DNA of 64,000 nucleotides from Bradyrhizobium sp. MOS003 (GCF_003020125.1 NZ_PYFW01000004.1:62001-126000); one strand, 5' to 3'; positions 1-8,191 are shown, counted from the first letter of the stretch. Numbers and translations are program-made. Notes: generated from the letters alone by a model not told the origin.

Positions 1-863
1 TCGGGCGTGAGACCGAGCCGAAGATCGAGGCGACGCTGATCAAGCGGCTCGACGGCTCGCGCTGGCAGGCGCTGGTGAAGCCAGCGAAGAAGCTCGCGGC
101 CGGCGACCGCATCCGCTTCGGAAATGAAGGCAAGGTCTGCCTGCTCGGCCATCTCGATGCCGAGGTCGAAGCCAAGGGCTTAGAGGGCGAAGTGACACTG
201 TCGTTCTCGTTCCACGGCCCGGCGCTGGACCAGGCCATCGCCGATCTCGGCAGCCCGCCGCTGCCGCCCTACATCGCCTCCAAGCGCACGCCCGACGATC
301 AGGATCTCGCCGACTACCAGACCATGTTCGCGGCGAACGAAGGCGCGGTCGCGGCGCCGACCGCGGGCCTGCACTTCACCCCGGCGCTGGAGCAGGCGCT
401 GCGTGAGCGCGGCGTCGGCGTCAACCGCGTGACGCTGCATGTCGGGGCAGGGACGTTCCTGCCGGTGAAGGTGGACGACACCGAGGGCCACAAGATGCAT
501 GCGGAGTGGGGCACGATCTCGGCCGAGACGGCGGAGCGCCTCAACAGTGCGCGAAAGAACGGCGGCCGCATCGTTGCCGTCGGCACCACGTCATTGCGCC
601 TGCTCGAGAGCGCGGCGCGCGAGGACGGCACGATCCAGCCGTTCGCGACCGAGACCTCGATCTTCATCACGCGCGGCTATCGCTTCCGCGCGGTCGATAT
701 TTTGATGACGAATTTCCATTTGCCGAAGTCGACGCTGTTCATGCTGGTGTCGGCGTTTTCGGGACTGGAGACGATGAAGCACGCCTATGCCCACGCGATT
801 GCGAACGGGTATCGGTTTTATTCGTATGGCGATGCGTGCTTGCTGTTTCGGGCGGACGGTTAG
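1..863 (+). CDS. queA: S-adenosylmethionine:tRNA ribosyltransferase-isomerase, 5' end missing
   Basis: The reading frame is open from the left edge of the window, so the true start lies outside; the GTG at 75 is internal. QueA transfers and isomerises the ribosyl moiety of S-adenosylmethionine onto 7-aminomethyl-7-deazaguanine in tRNA, giving epoxyqueuosine at wobble position 34. The visible part carries the family blocks PTAGLHFT, GAGTFLPVK, the conserved MHAEW stretch, VGTTSLRLLES and, near the C-terminus, TNFHLPKSTLFMLVSAF. It ends with the usual YGDACLL-type tail. tgt, which acts earlier in the same pathway, lies 4.5 kb downstream on the same strand. The gene converges on asd, with a palindromic repeat between the two stops. 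Confidence 0.95.
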   Translation, partial: GRETEPKIEATLIKRLDGSRWQALVKPAKKLAAGDRIRFGNEGKVCLLGHLDAEVEAKGLEGEVTLSFSFHGPALDQAIADLGSPPLPPYIASKRTPDDQDLADYQTMFAANEGAVAAPTAGLHFTPALEQALRERGVGVNRVTLHVGAGTFLPVKVDDTEGHKMHAEWGTISAETAERLNSARKNGGRIVAVGTTSLRLLESAAREDGTIQPFATETSIFITRGYRFRAVDILMTNFHLPKSTLFMLVSAFSGLETMKHAYAHAIANGYRFYSYGDACLLFRADG

Positions 864-873
864 CGCCGGCGCG

Positions 874-963
874 GTAGGGTGGGCAAAGCGAAGCGTGCCC
901 ACGTCTTTTTGAATAAGGGCGAGAGCGGTGGGCACGGCGCTTGCGCGCCTTTGCCCACCCTAC
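874..963. repeat. nested palindromic intergenic repeat between queA and asd
   Basis: GTAGGGTGGGCAAAG at 874-888 is matched by its exact reverse complement at 949-963 (15 bp). Inside it CGTGCCCAC at 894-902 is matched by GTGGGCACG at 928-936. The element can therefore fold into a two-level hairpin on either strand. It fills the gap between convergent genes. I recall near-identical sequences as a high-copy intergenic family in Bradyrhizobium, and it may act as a bidirectional transcription end. I saw no second copy in this window. Confidence 0.75.
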
Positions 964-986
964 GATACCGGTTGCTACGACATACG

Positions 987-2012
987 TTACGCCATCACCC
1001 GCTGCGGCAACAACTCCGCGATCTGCACCGCATTCAGCGCCGCGCCCTTGAGCAATTGATCCGCCGCCACGAACATCGAGATCGAATGTCCTGAGGGATC
1101 GCTCAGATCCTTGCGGATGCGGCCGACCAGGACGTCGTCCTGGCCCGAGGCGTCGATCGGCATCGGGAAGTAGTTCTTGGCGCGGTCGTCGACCACCTTC
1201 ACGCCGGGCGCCTGCGCCATGATGGCGCGGACCTGGTCCTCATTGATCGGCTTCTCGCACTCGAAGGTGATGGCCTCGCAATGGGCACGCAGCACCGGCA
1301 CGCGCACGCAGGTGACGCCGATGGCGATCTTCTCGTCCTCGAAGATCTTGCGGGTCTCCTTGATGACCTTGGTCTCTTCGTCGTTGTAGCCGGTGTCGGG
1401 GTCGATGGCGGTGTTGTGGTTGAAGAGGTTGAAGGCGTAGGGATGCGGCATCACCTTCGGCGTATAGACCTGCCCGTTGAGATTGGCGCGCGTGGATTCG
1501 ACCAGCTCCTCCATCGCGGCGGCGCCGGCGCCGGACGCGGCCTGATAGGTCGAGATGATGACGCGCTTGATACGGTTCTTCTGATGGATCGGCCACAGCG
1601 GCACCAGCGCGGTGATGGCGGCGCAATTCGGATTGGCGATGATGCCCTTGTGGTCGCGAATGCGGTTGGAGTTGATCTCGGGGATCACCACCGGCACGTT
1701 CGGGTCCATGCGAAAGGCCGAGGAATTGTCGACCACGACCGCGCCCGACTTGACCGCGATCGGCGCGTACTTCCTGGAGATGCTGCCGCCGGCGGAGAAG
1801 AGCGCGATATCGACGCCCTCGAACGAGCGCTCATTGAGCTCTTCGATGACGACGTCCTTGCCCCGGAACGACACCGTCTTACCGGCCGAGCGGGCGCTCG
1901 CCAGCGCCTTCAGCTTGCCGACGCGAAAGCCGCGCTTGTCCATGGTGGCGATGAATTCGGCGCCCACCGCACCGGTGACGCCGACAATCGCGACGACGGG
2001 ATCGTTACTCAC
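987..2012 (-). CDS. asd: aspartate-semialdehyde dehydrogenase
   Basis: Catalyses NADPH-dependent reduction of aspartyl-4-phosphate to aspartate semialdehyde, the branch point toward lysine/diaminopimelate, homoserine, threonine and methionine. The 341-residue protein begins with the nucleotide-binding motif GVTGAVG (about residues 11-17) and carries the catalytic cysteine in NPNCAAIT (about Cys130), both typical of bacterial Asd. I chose the GTG at 2012 rather than the ATG at 2024 because GGAGG stands five bases before the GTG and nothing similar precedes the ATG. The gene is preceded on its own strand by a threonine-rich leader peptide and an intrinsic terminator, so its transcription is probably controlled by attenuation. 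Confidence 0.95.
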   Translation of the reverse strand: MSNDPVVAIVGVTGAVGAEFIATMDKRGFRVGKLKALASARSAGKTVSFRGKDVVIEELNERSFEGVDIALFSAGGSISRKYAPIAVKSGAVVVDNSSAFRMDPNVPVVIPEINSNRIRDHKGIIANPNCAAITALVPLWPIHQKNRIKRVIISTYQAASGAGAAAMEELVESTRANLNGQVYTPKVMPHPYAFNLFNHNTAIDPDTGYNDEETKVIKETRKIFEDEKIAIGVTCVRVPVLRAHCEAITFECEKPINEDQVRAIMAQAPGVKVVDDRAKNYFPMPIDASGQDDVLVGRIRKDLSDPSGHSISMFVAADQLLKGAALNAVQIAELLPQRVMA

Positions 2013-2045
2013 TTTGTCCTCCATTGCGTTTGAAATTCAGACAAC

Positions 2046-2077
2046 AAAAAAGCCCCGGACCATCATGGGCGGGGCTT
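2046..2077 (-). terminator. intrinsic terminator (attenuator) in the asd leader
   Basis: On the minus strand AAGCCCCG (2077-2070) pairs with CGGGGCTT (2057-2050) across a 12-base loop, followed directly by a run of T residues (2051-2046). It lies between the leader peptide stop (2108) and the asd start (2012), so it ends transcripts before the gene unless an alternative structure forms. CGGGG at 2128-2124, in the last part of the leader peptide coding region, can pair with CCCCG of the first terminator arm and would act as antiterminator. Confidence 0.85.
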
Positions 2078-2107
2078 CGGTAGAGCAGATTGCGTTCTAG
2101 TCGACGA

Positions 2108-2179
2108 CTACGCGCGCACGCCTCCCCGGGCCCCTGAGGCCGTGGTGGTTTTGGTCGTGCGTTTGGTGGTCGTGAACAT
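2108..2179 (-). CDS. threonine-rich leader peptide of the asd attenuator
   Basis: A 23-residue open frame, ATG at 2179 and TAG at 2110-2108, beginning MFTTTKRTTKTTTAS. Eight of its first thirteen residues are threonine, encoded by ACG and ACC. Such runs let ribosomes stall when charged tRNA-Thr is scarce; the ThrL peptide of enteric bacteria is the known analogue. The peptide sits between a good promoter and the intrinsic terminator before asd. No Shine-Dalgarno sequence precedes the ATG and the predicted transcription start lies within a few bases of it, so the transcript is probably leaderless, as described for the rhizobial trpL peptide. It is too short for standard gene finders. Confidence 0.85.
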   Translation of the reverse strand: MFTTTKRTTKTTTASGARGGVRA

Positions 2180-2187
2180 GGCGGCGA

Positions 2188-2216
2188 CTTATGCGGCAGA
2201 GTCTTGCGTCCGTCAA
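2188..2216 (-). promoter_or_regulatory. sigma70-type promoter of the asd leader
   Basis: On the minus strand TTGACG (2216-2211) and CATAAG (2193-2188) are separated by 17 bases. Transcription would start near 2182-2180, right at the ATG of the threonine leader at 2179. Confidence 0.7.
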
Positions 2217-2256
2217 TGCCCTTTCGCCCCGGTCGGTGCCGGGGGCCGGACTCCCG

Positions 2257-2853
2257 CTATTTGGCGCCCGGCGGCTCGAGGGTGACCTCCTTGAGATCGT
2301 CGCCGCTGACGACGACGATCGAAAAATTGAGCCGGCCGCGCTCGCGCACCAGGCCGCCGCTGATCGCCTTGCCCGAAGCGGCGCGTTCGGCGACGCGCAC
2401 GGCCTCGGCGAGGCGGTGCCTGATCGCACCGAGCGCTGCGAGGTTGTCGCGGTCCTCGTGGTCGAGCTCGGCGAGGGGAAGGGCGGCTTCGCCGCCGACC
2501 AGCTCGCCGGTCGTCGCATTGATGGTGTGGCGCCAGATCCGGTCGTTGTGCAGGGTCTTCACACGATACACCGGGACCCCCGCGGCCCCGTCGAAACTCA
2601 CATCCGCCGTGGTGGCGCCGGCGTGCCGGGCTTCGGCAATCGACATCGCCTGGCTGATCGAGATCGACGAGCTGCGGAAGCGCTCGATCTCGCGGCTGAT
2701 GGCCCGGCGATCGGCCTCGGCATCACCATCTGTGTCGCTGTGAAGGGCGGTCGGCGTGCCCGCGGAGACGATTGCCCGGGCCGGCGCGCCGATGAGGAGC
2801 GCGGACAGGGCGGTCGCAAGCAATCGCGAGATGTGTCGTTTGGCGTTCGTCAT
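2257..2853 (-). CDS. secreted PepSY-domain protein
   Basis: The 198-residue protein starts with a clear signal peptide (MTNAKRHISRLLATALSALLIG, cleavage likely after the APARA stretch). It then has a PepSY-like region around residues 65-125 (AMSIAEARHAG, then PVYRVKTLHNDRIWRHTINATTGEL). PepSY domains are periplasmic or extracellular modules linked to protease inhibition and metal-responsive systems. The C-terminal third is rich in charged residues and unassigned. The transcript probably starts about 170 bases upstream at a promoter overlapped by the same palindrome as in the patatin/TetR promoter, so the TetR protein encoded at 3105-3851 is a likely regulator. Exact role unknown. Confidence 0.85.
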   Translation of the reverse strand: MTNAKRHISRLLATALSALLIGAPARAIVSAGTPTALHSDTDGDAEADRRAISREIERFRSSSISISQAMSIAEARHAGATTADVSFDGAAGVPVYRVKTLHNDRIWRHTINATTGELVGGEAALPLAELDHEDRDNLAALGAIRHRLAEAVRVAERAASGKAISGGLVRERGRLNFSIVVVSGDDLKEVTLEPPGAK

Positions 2854-2900
2854 GCTCGAAACCCTCGGCCAGCGAGTGTGCCGGATGATCGTAAAGAATT

Positions 2901-2931
2901 CGCGGCCGGCCTTGGGCGTCGGCCGGCCGCG
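2901..2931. other. perfect 11-bp GC hairpin in the leader of the PepSY gene
   Basis: CGCGGCCGGCC at 2901-2911 and GGCCGGCCGCG at 2921-2931 form a perfect stem with a nine-base loop, inside the predicted 5' untranslated region of the PepSY gene. There is no T run after it on either strand, so it is not an obvious terminator; it could affect message stability. Confidence 0.5.
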
Positions 2932-3001
2932 GAACGTCGTGTCCGGGCTGTACCCGGCACGGCGATCTAGCGGTACGGGCCACCTTTGGGGCTGGTGAAA
3001 A

Positions 3002-3056
3002 AAGCGGTCCGTATCGCTTATAACTAAACCATACCGTATCGTTTTATTTTGGTCAA
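3002..3056 (-). promoter_or_regulatory. promoter of the PepSY gene with TetR-type operator
   Basis: On the minus strand TTGACC (3056-3051) and TATGGT (3033-3028) are 17 bases apart. Overlapping the spacer and -10 is the imperfect 19-bp palindrome AAACCATACCGTATCGTTT (3026-3044; 8 of 9 half-site positions match). A weaker relative, AAGCGGTCC/GTATCGCTT, lies at 3002-3019. The same palindrome type occurs at 5231-5249 in front of the patatin-TetR operon, so the TetR protein encoded next door is the likely ligand-responsive repressor. Confidence 0.6.
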
Positions 3057-3104
3057 TCGCGCAGGCGGGTTCCGTTGCGGTAAGCGGGCAATCTCACGGA
3101 ATTG

Positions 3105-3851
3105 TCAGCGGGTGGGGCGTCGCCGCGACGAGCCTTTGGTGGTGGCCTGGACGCGGTCGGCAGGTCCCAGCGCACCGGCAAGGAACAGCTTTATGGCCGT
3201 GCGCATGCGTTTTTCGGCGGGCTTCATCTCGAGCGCCGTTCCGAACGTCGCCAAGCGGTGGGTGTGACCGACGACCACGTCGAGAAAAACCTCGGCTGCG
3301 ATGGTGGTGTCCTCGATGTCGAGCGCGCCCTGCGCTACCAGAGCGTCGAAGAAGCGCGCGGTGGCGTCGACCGCCTTGAGCCAGCCTTCCTCCTTGCCGA
3401 GTTTGGCGACATCCGGGAAGTTGATCGCCTGCGACGTCATCATGCGGCTGAACGCGACGGCATCGGGTCCGCAGGTGAATGTCAGCATTTCGCGTCCGAT
3501 CTCGACCAGGCGCTGCTCGACCGAGATGTCGGAGGCGCTGGAGAGCTGCGTTTCGGCGGCGGCCGACAGCGGCGCAAGCCAGCGCGCAATCTCGCGCCTC
3601 AGCACGGCGGCAAACAGGCCGCGCTTGTCGCCATAGCGGGAATAGACGGTGGGCTTGCTGACCCGGGCCGCTTCCGCGACCGCGTCGAGCGAGGTGGCGT
3701 CGAAGCCGCGGTCCAGGAACAGGCGGGTGGCGACCTCGATCAGCCGCTGGTCGCGCTCGATGGCGGCGGTTTTCGTCGGCCGGCCGCCGCGGGATTTCGG
3801 CACCTCGCGCCGCGGCACAGCCGGTTTTGTCCTGGTCGCAGTCAATCCCAT
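3105..3851 (-). CDS. TetR/AcrR family transcriptional regulator
   Basis: The 248-residue protein has a basic N-terminal tail and a TetR helix-turn-helix around residues 35-80 (TRLFLDRGFDATSLDAVAEA, then VSKPTVYSRYGDKRGLF), followed by a helical ligand-binding domain. Such proteins repress promoters by binding a palindrome and leave it when a small hydrophobic compound binds. It follows the patatin gene on the same strand with a gap of about 120 bases, so the two probably form an operon. The 19-bp palindromes at 5231-5249 (own operon) and 3026-3044 (PepSY gene) are the probable operators. Ligand unknown; a lipid or fatty acid would fit the patatin neighbour. Confidence 0.93.
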   Translation of the reverse strand: MGLTATRTKPAVPRREVPKSRGGRPTKTAAIERDQRLIEVATRLFLDRGFDATSLDAVAEAARVSKPTVYSRYGDKRGLFAAVLRREIARWLAPLSAAAETQLSSASDISVEQRLVEIGREMLTFTCGPDAVAFSRMMTSQAINFPDVAKLGKEEGWLKAVDATARFFDALVAQGALDIEDTTIAAEVFLDVVVGHTHRLATFGTALEMKPAEKRMRTAIKLFLAGALGPADRVQATTKGSSRRRPTR

Positions 3852-3971
3852 GCCCGCTGATTCCTGCGCGTTTCTGACAGTCGTTCTATATCGCGCAGGA
3901 GCCGGGGCGTCATGGCGAATTTGGCCGAATTGGCCGCATCGTCAACGGTTTCGGCAGGGCCTCGTTCCGTC

Positions 3972-5180
3972 TCACGGCACCGTCGAGCTCCAGGCCTGAC
4001 CGGCAGCGGCCTTGTCATATCCGTATTGGTAGAGCGCCCGCATGTAGCCGGTGTCGAATCCTTCCGAGGGCGGCGCCGGGTACTCTCGCGCGATGTAGGA
4101 GAGGTGGAAGCCGAGACGGTTGCGCTTGGCGAAATCGTAAGTCGAGAAGATGATCGAACGCGTCTGCGACTGGGTGATCGCCGACAGGCTGCGCGAGGCG
4201 ACGTCGATGGTGCCGTTGGAGACCAGTTCGAAATTGCGTTCGATCTTCTTGTTGACGAGGATGTAGATGTCCAGCTTGGCGCTGCCCGGCAACCGGCTGC
4301 CCTGGAACAGCAGGGCTTCCGGCAGCGTCAGCACCGGCGCGGTCACGCCGCCGTCGACATGCATCTCCTGAAACTTGCGGCCCTCGCCCTCGGCGTCGAT
4401 CATGATCGGCGGAAACACCAGGGGAATGCTGGCGGAGGCCGCCATCACGTCGCGAAACAGTTTCAGCGCTTCGGGCGTTCCGACCGCGGCGATCTTGCCC
4501 ATGTCCCAGATCGCGGTGCGCTGGGTGTCGAGATCGGTCGTCACCACCAGCAGCTTCCGGCCCTTGGCATTCTCGCGCGCGACTTGCGCCATGAGCTCCG
4601 GCCCGACATAGCGCGCCACCAGCTCGCGCAGCCGTGTGTTGCCGAACAGGCCGGATCCGAACAGCACGCGCATGATGCTGGGATCGTTCAACAGGCTCTC
4701 GGCGATGCCGCTGGTGTAGACCTCCTTCAGCGTGTCGTCGTACTGCGAGCCGAGAAACGCGAACGGCGCGATCAGGCCGCCGGTGCTCACGCCCGAGACG
4801 ACAGAAAAGGTGGGACGGGTTCTGGTCGCGGTCCAGCCGTTGAGAACGCCGACGCCGTAGGCGCCATCGGCGCCGCCGCCGGACAGCGCCAGATAGGACC
4901 TCGTTGCGGTGCCGGTGTCCTTCTCGAAGCTGAATTTGCTGACGGGGTCGTCGGCGTAGCGCCTGAGGCCGTCGATATCGAGCACGCGCGATGTGCTGGC
5001 CTCCGCGGCCGTGTAAGGCGTACGGGGCAGGGAGGTGCAGGCGCCGAGCACCAGGCTGCACGTCAGAACCAGAAATGCGGTCAGGCGTGCGCCTGCCTGC
5101 CTTTTCCGGCCACGCGAGGGGCCGGGCATGTCAGTCGAACCTGAAGGGTAGGGCATTGTCGGTGGCTGGCGATCACGCAT
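3972..5180 (-). CDS. patatin-like phospholipase lipoprotein
   Basis: The 402-residue protein belongs to the patatin family of serine acyl hydrolases, which use a Ser-Asp dyad. The oxyanion loop SGGGADGAYG is at about residues 100-109, the nucleophile is Ser132 in GVSTG, and the partner is Asp276 in VDGG. An N-terminal hydrophobic stretch ends in LGAC (Cys48), a lipobox, so the enzyme is expected to be anchored in a membrane facing the periplasm. The start is uncertain: internal ATGs at 5156 and 5129 would shorten the unusually long basic N-region before the signal sequence. It leads an operon with the TetR gene. Confidence 0.9.
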   Translation of the reverse strand: MRDRQPPTMPYPSGSTDMPGPSRGRKRQAGARLTAFLVLTCSLVLGACTSLPRTPYTAAEASTSRVLDIDGLRRYADDPVSKFSFEKDTGTATRSYLALSGGGADGAYGVGVLNGWTATRTRPTFSVVSGVSTGGLIAPFAFLGSQYDDTLKEVYTSGIAESLLNDPSIMRVLFGSGLFGNTRLRELVARYVGPELMAQVARENAKGRKLLVVTTDLDTQRTAIWDMGKIAAVGTPEALKLFRDVMAASASIPLVFPPIMIDAEGEGRKFQEMHVDGGVTAPVLTLPEALLFQGSRLPGSAKLDIYILVNKKIERNFELVSNGTIDVASRSLSAITQSQTRSIIFSTYDFAKRNRLGFHLSYIAREYPAPPSEGFDTGYMRALYQYGYDKAAAGQAWSSTVP

Positions 5181-5230
5181 CTACCGCCGCCGGCACATTT
5201 GCCGCGGCATCCCGTCCAGCCCCATCGGTA

Positions 5231-5259
5231 AAACTACACGGTATCGTTTTGTTTAGCAA
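5231..5259 (-). promoter_or_regulatory. promoter and TetR-type operator of the patatin-TetR operon
   Basis: On the minus strand TTGCTA (5259-5254) and TAGTTT (5236-5231) are 17 bases apart. The 19-bp imperfect palindrome AAACTACACGGTATCGTTT (5231-5249; 7 of 9 half-site positions match) covers the spacer and the -10 region. It shares GGTATCGTTT-like half sites with the palindrome at 3026-3044 before the PepSY gene. Confidence 0.6.
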
Positions 5260-5364
5260 GAGCAGCGGCGCGTAACCTCTGGCTCCATTCTGTCCCAGTC
5301 TGAGGCACCGGGGGCGCCGACGGGCGGGTTGATCGGCTTGCTCCGACACGCAATAAGCACGGCC

Positions 5365-6510
5365 ATGAATCCGGACCATGACCTTCCCAATCACTTTGAA
5401 TTGCTCGGCACTGATGGTGCTGCGCGGACCGGACGCCTGACCACGCCGCATGGCGTGGTGCGCACCCCCGCCTTCATGCCGGTCGGCACCGCCGGCGCCA
5501 TGAAGGGCATGCACTGGCGCGAGGTGCGCGATGCCGGCGCCGACATCGTGCTCGGCAACACCTATCATTTGATGCTGCGTCCGACTGCCGAGCGGATCGC
5601 GGCGCTCGGCGGCCTGCAGAAATTCACCGGCTGGAACGGGCCGATGCTGACGGATTCCGGCGGCTTCCAGGTGATGTCGCTGTCGGACCTGCGCAAGGTC
5701 ACCGAGAACGCCGTCACCTTCCGCTCGCATATCGACGGCGCCAAGGTCGAGCTGTCGCCGGAGCGCTCGATCGAGGTGCAGCGCTTGCTCGGCTCCGACA
5801 TCGCCATGCAGATGGACGAGTGCGTGCGGTTGCCGGCCGAGCGCGCCGACATCGAGCGCGCGATGCAATTGTCGCTGCGCTGGGCCGAGCGCTCGAAGCG
5901 CGCCTTCGAGAGCGCGCCCGACGGCTACATGCTGTTCGGCATCGTGCAGGGCGGCGACATCCCGCAGCTTCGTCACGCGAGCGCGCAAGGCCTCGTCGAG
6001 ATCGGCTTCCATGGCTATGCGATCGGCGGCCTCGCCGTCGGCGAGCCGCAGGCGGTGATGCTGGCGATGATCGACGAGACCGCACCATTGCTGCCGAAAC
6101 AGCGCCCGCGCTATCTGATGGGCGTCGGCACGCCCGACGACATCCTCGAAGCCGTCAAGCGCGGCATCGACATGTTCGATTGCGTGATGCCGACGCGCAA
6201 TGGCCGGCACGGCGTCGCCTTCACGCGCTTCGGCCAGGTGAATTTGCGCAACGCGCGCCACGCCGACGATTCCCGTCCGCTCGATGAGGAGAGCTCGTGG
6301 CCGTCGGCGCGCAATTGCGCGCGCGCCTATCTGCATCATCTCGTCAAGGCGGGCGAGACGCTCGGAGCGATGCTGCTGTCCGAAATCAATATCGCTTACT
6401 ACCAGTTCCTGATGCAGGGCATCAGGGAAGCGATTGCGCAGGGAAGGTTCGACGAGTTCTATCAGCGTACGCGCGCGGACTGGGCGAGGGGCGATATCGC
6501 CCCGCGCTAG
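5365..6510 (+). CDS. tgt: queuine/preQ1 tRNA-guanine transglycosylase lacking the zinc ligands
   Basis: Exchanges guanine 34 of GUN-anticodon tRNAs for the queuosine precursor preQ1. The 381-residue product keeps the catalytic Asp97 in DSGGFQ, the nucleophile Asp272 in DCVMPTRNGRHG, and the GNTYHLMLRP and GGLAVGEP blocks. The structural zinc site, in E. coli CxCxxC plus a histidine 26 residues later, is gone: the aligned residues are Ser310, Trp312, Ala315 and Ile341, while the surrounding PLDEE and ARAYLHHL are conserved. I chose the ATG at 5365 because homology starts just after it; a TTG at 5329 would add 12 residues. It converges on the small zinc-ribbon gene with a 15-base gap. Confidence 0.94.
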   Translation: MNPDHDLPNHFELLGTDGAARTGRLTTPHGVVRTPAFMPVGTAGAMKGMHWREVRDAGADIVLGNTYHLMLRPTAERIAALGGLQKFTGWNGPMLTDSGGFQVMSLSDLRKVTENAVTFRSHIDGAKVELSPERSIEVQRLLGSDIAMQMDECVRLPAERADIERAMQLSLRWAERSKRAFESAPDGYMLFGIVQGGDIPQLRHASAQGLVEIGFHGYAIGGLAVGEPQAVMLAMIDETAPLLPKQRPRYLMGVGTPDDILEAVKRGIDMFDCVMPTRNGRHGVAFTRFGQVNLRNARHADDSRPLDEESSWPSARNCARAYLHHLVKAGETLGAMLLSEINIAYYQFLMQGIREAIAQGRFDEFYQRTRADWARGDIAPR

Positions 6511-6525
6511 ATCAATGGTCCAAGC

Positions 6526-6744
6526 TCAATTGCACACCATCCGCTGCTTCACGGCGTGCTTGGTGACGAAGCCGTAGCCGCAATTGTCGCAGGTCCAGAG
6601 ATAGCTGATCACGTGGTCGGAGACGTAGGCGGATGCTTCGGCGGCGACCATGGAGTCGGCGCAGACGGGACAGGTCGGCAGCTCGCTGCAACGCGGATCA
6701 CGCCTTAGCGCTACGGTCGACATCACTTCAGCGACTGCTGACAT
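6526..6744 (-). CDS. small zinc-ribbon protein
   Basis: A 72-residue protein with two cysteine pairs, CPVC (around residue 25) and CDNC (around residue 52), spaced as in a zinc ribbon, and no signal peptide. A strong Shine-Dalgarno (AGGGAGG) lies seven bases before the ATG at 6744, which supports the start and the reality of the gene. Function unknown. Proteins of this layout are common in rhizobia. Confidence 0.75.
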   Translation of the reverse strand: MSAVAEVMSTVALRRDPRCSELPTCPVCADSMVAAEASAYVSDHVISYLWTCDNCGYGFVTKHAVKQRMVCN

Positions 6745-6967
6745 CGTGGTGACCTCCCTGCTTCAAGACCTAAGCCTAACATAGGCCGAATCAGTTGACG
6801 AGGTCGCAACACAAATGCGTTGGTTTTCTGCAAATTAAAGCTCACGCGATTTTGCGATGCAGCGTATTTAACATGTGCGGCATTGCCGCTTGCGTGTCGC
6901 CATAAGCTGTCTCTTACTGCGCAAGAGCCGCGACAGAATTGAAAATTGTCGTCACAGGGAGTTCATC

Positions 6968-7945
<978 letters not shown>

Positions 7946-7948
7946 GAC

Positions 7949-8191
7949 ATGGCGGATCAACCACCGAGGCGGCCGCGCACGCTTGGCGATGCCAGGACGG
8001 AGGCCGAGGCGGCGTTCAAGAAGGTGACGGCCAAGGTCGCGGTCGCGCCGCCGAAGCCGAACGTGGCGCCGGGGGTCCGGGAGCAGGTGACGCTGCGCAT
8101 CGATCAGGACGTGCTGGAGTTCTTTCAGGAGGGCGGCCCCGGTTGGCAGGACCGCATCAACGAGGCGCTGCGCAAGGCCGCGGGGAAGTAA
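7949..8191 (+). CDS. BrnA-type antitoxin-like protein without a partner toxin
   Basis: The 80-residue protein ends with the signature of the BrnA antitoxin family: VTLRIDQDVLEFFQEGGPGW followed by QDRINEALRK (residues 47-76), a ribbon-helix-helix DNA-binding fold. BrnA normally neutralises the BrnT ribonuclease encoded just upstream. Here the upstream gene is cysK, three bases away, and no BrnT-like frame is visible, so this may be an orphan regulator cotranscribed with cysK. An intrinsic terminator lies about 100 bases downstream. Confidence 0.8.
   Translation: MADQPPRRPRTLGDARTEAEAAFKKVTAKVAVAPPKPNVAPGVREQVTLRIDQDVLEFFQEGGPGWQDRINEALRKAAGK

Noticed and set aside
5329..5365. TTG start extending tgt by 12 residues
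   Set aside because: No homology to known Tgt N-termini in the extension, and the ATG at 5365 begins just before conserved NHFELLGTDG.
6745..6967. Possible SAM riboswitch upstream of cysK
   Set aside because: I looked for the conserved cores of SAM-I and SAM-II and found neither, only an AT-rich promoter-like stretch.
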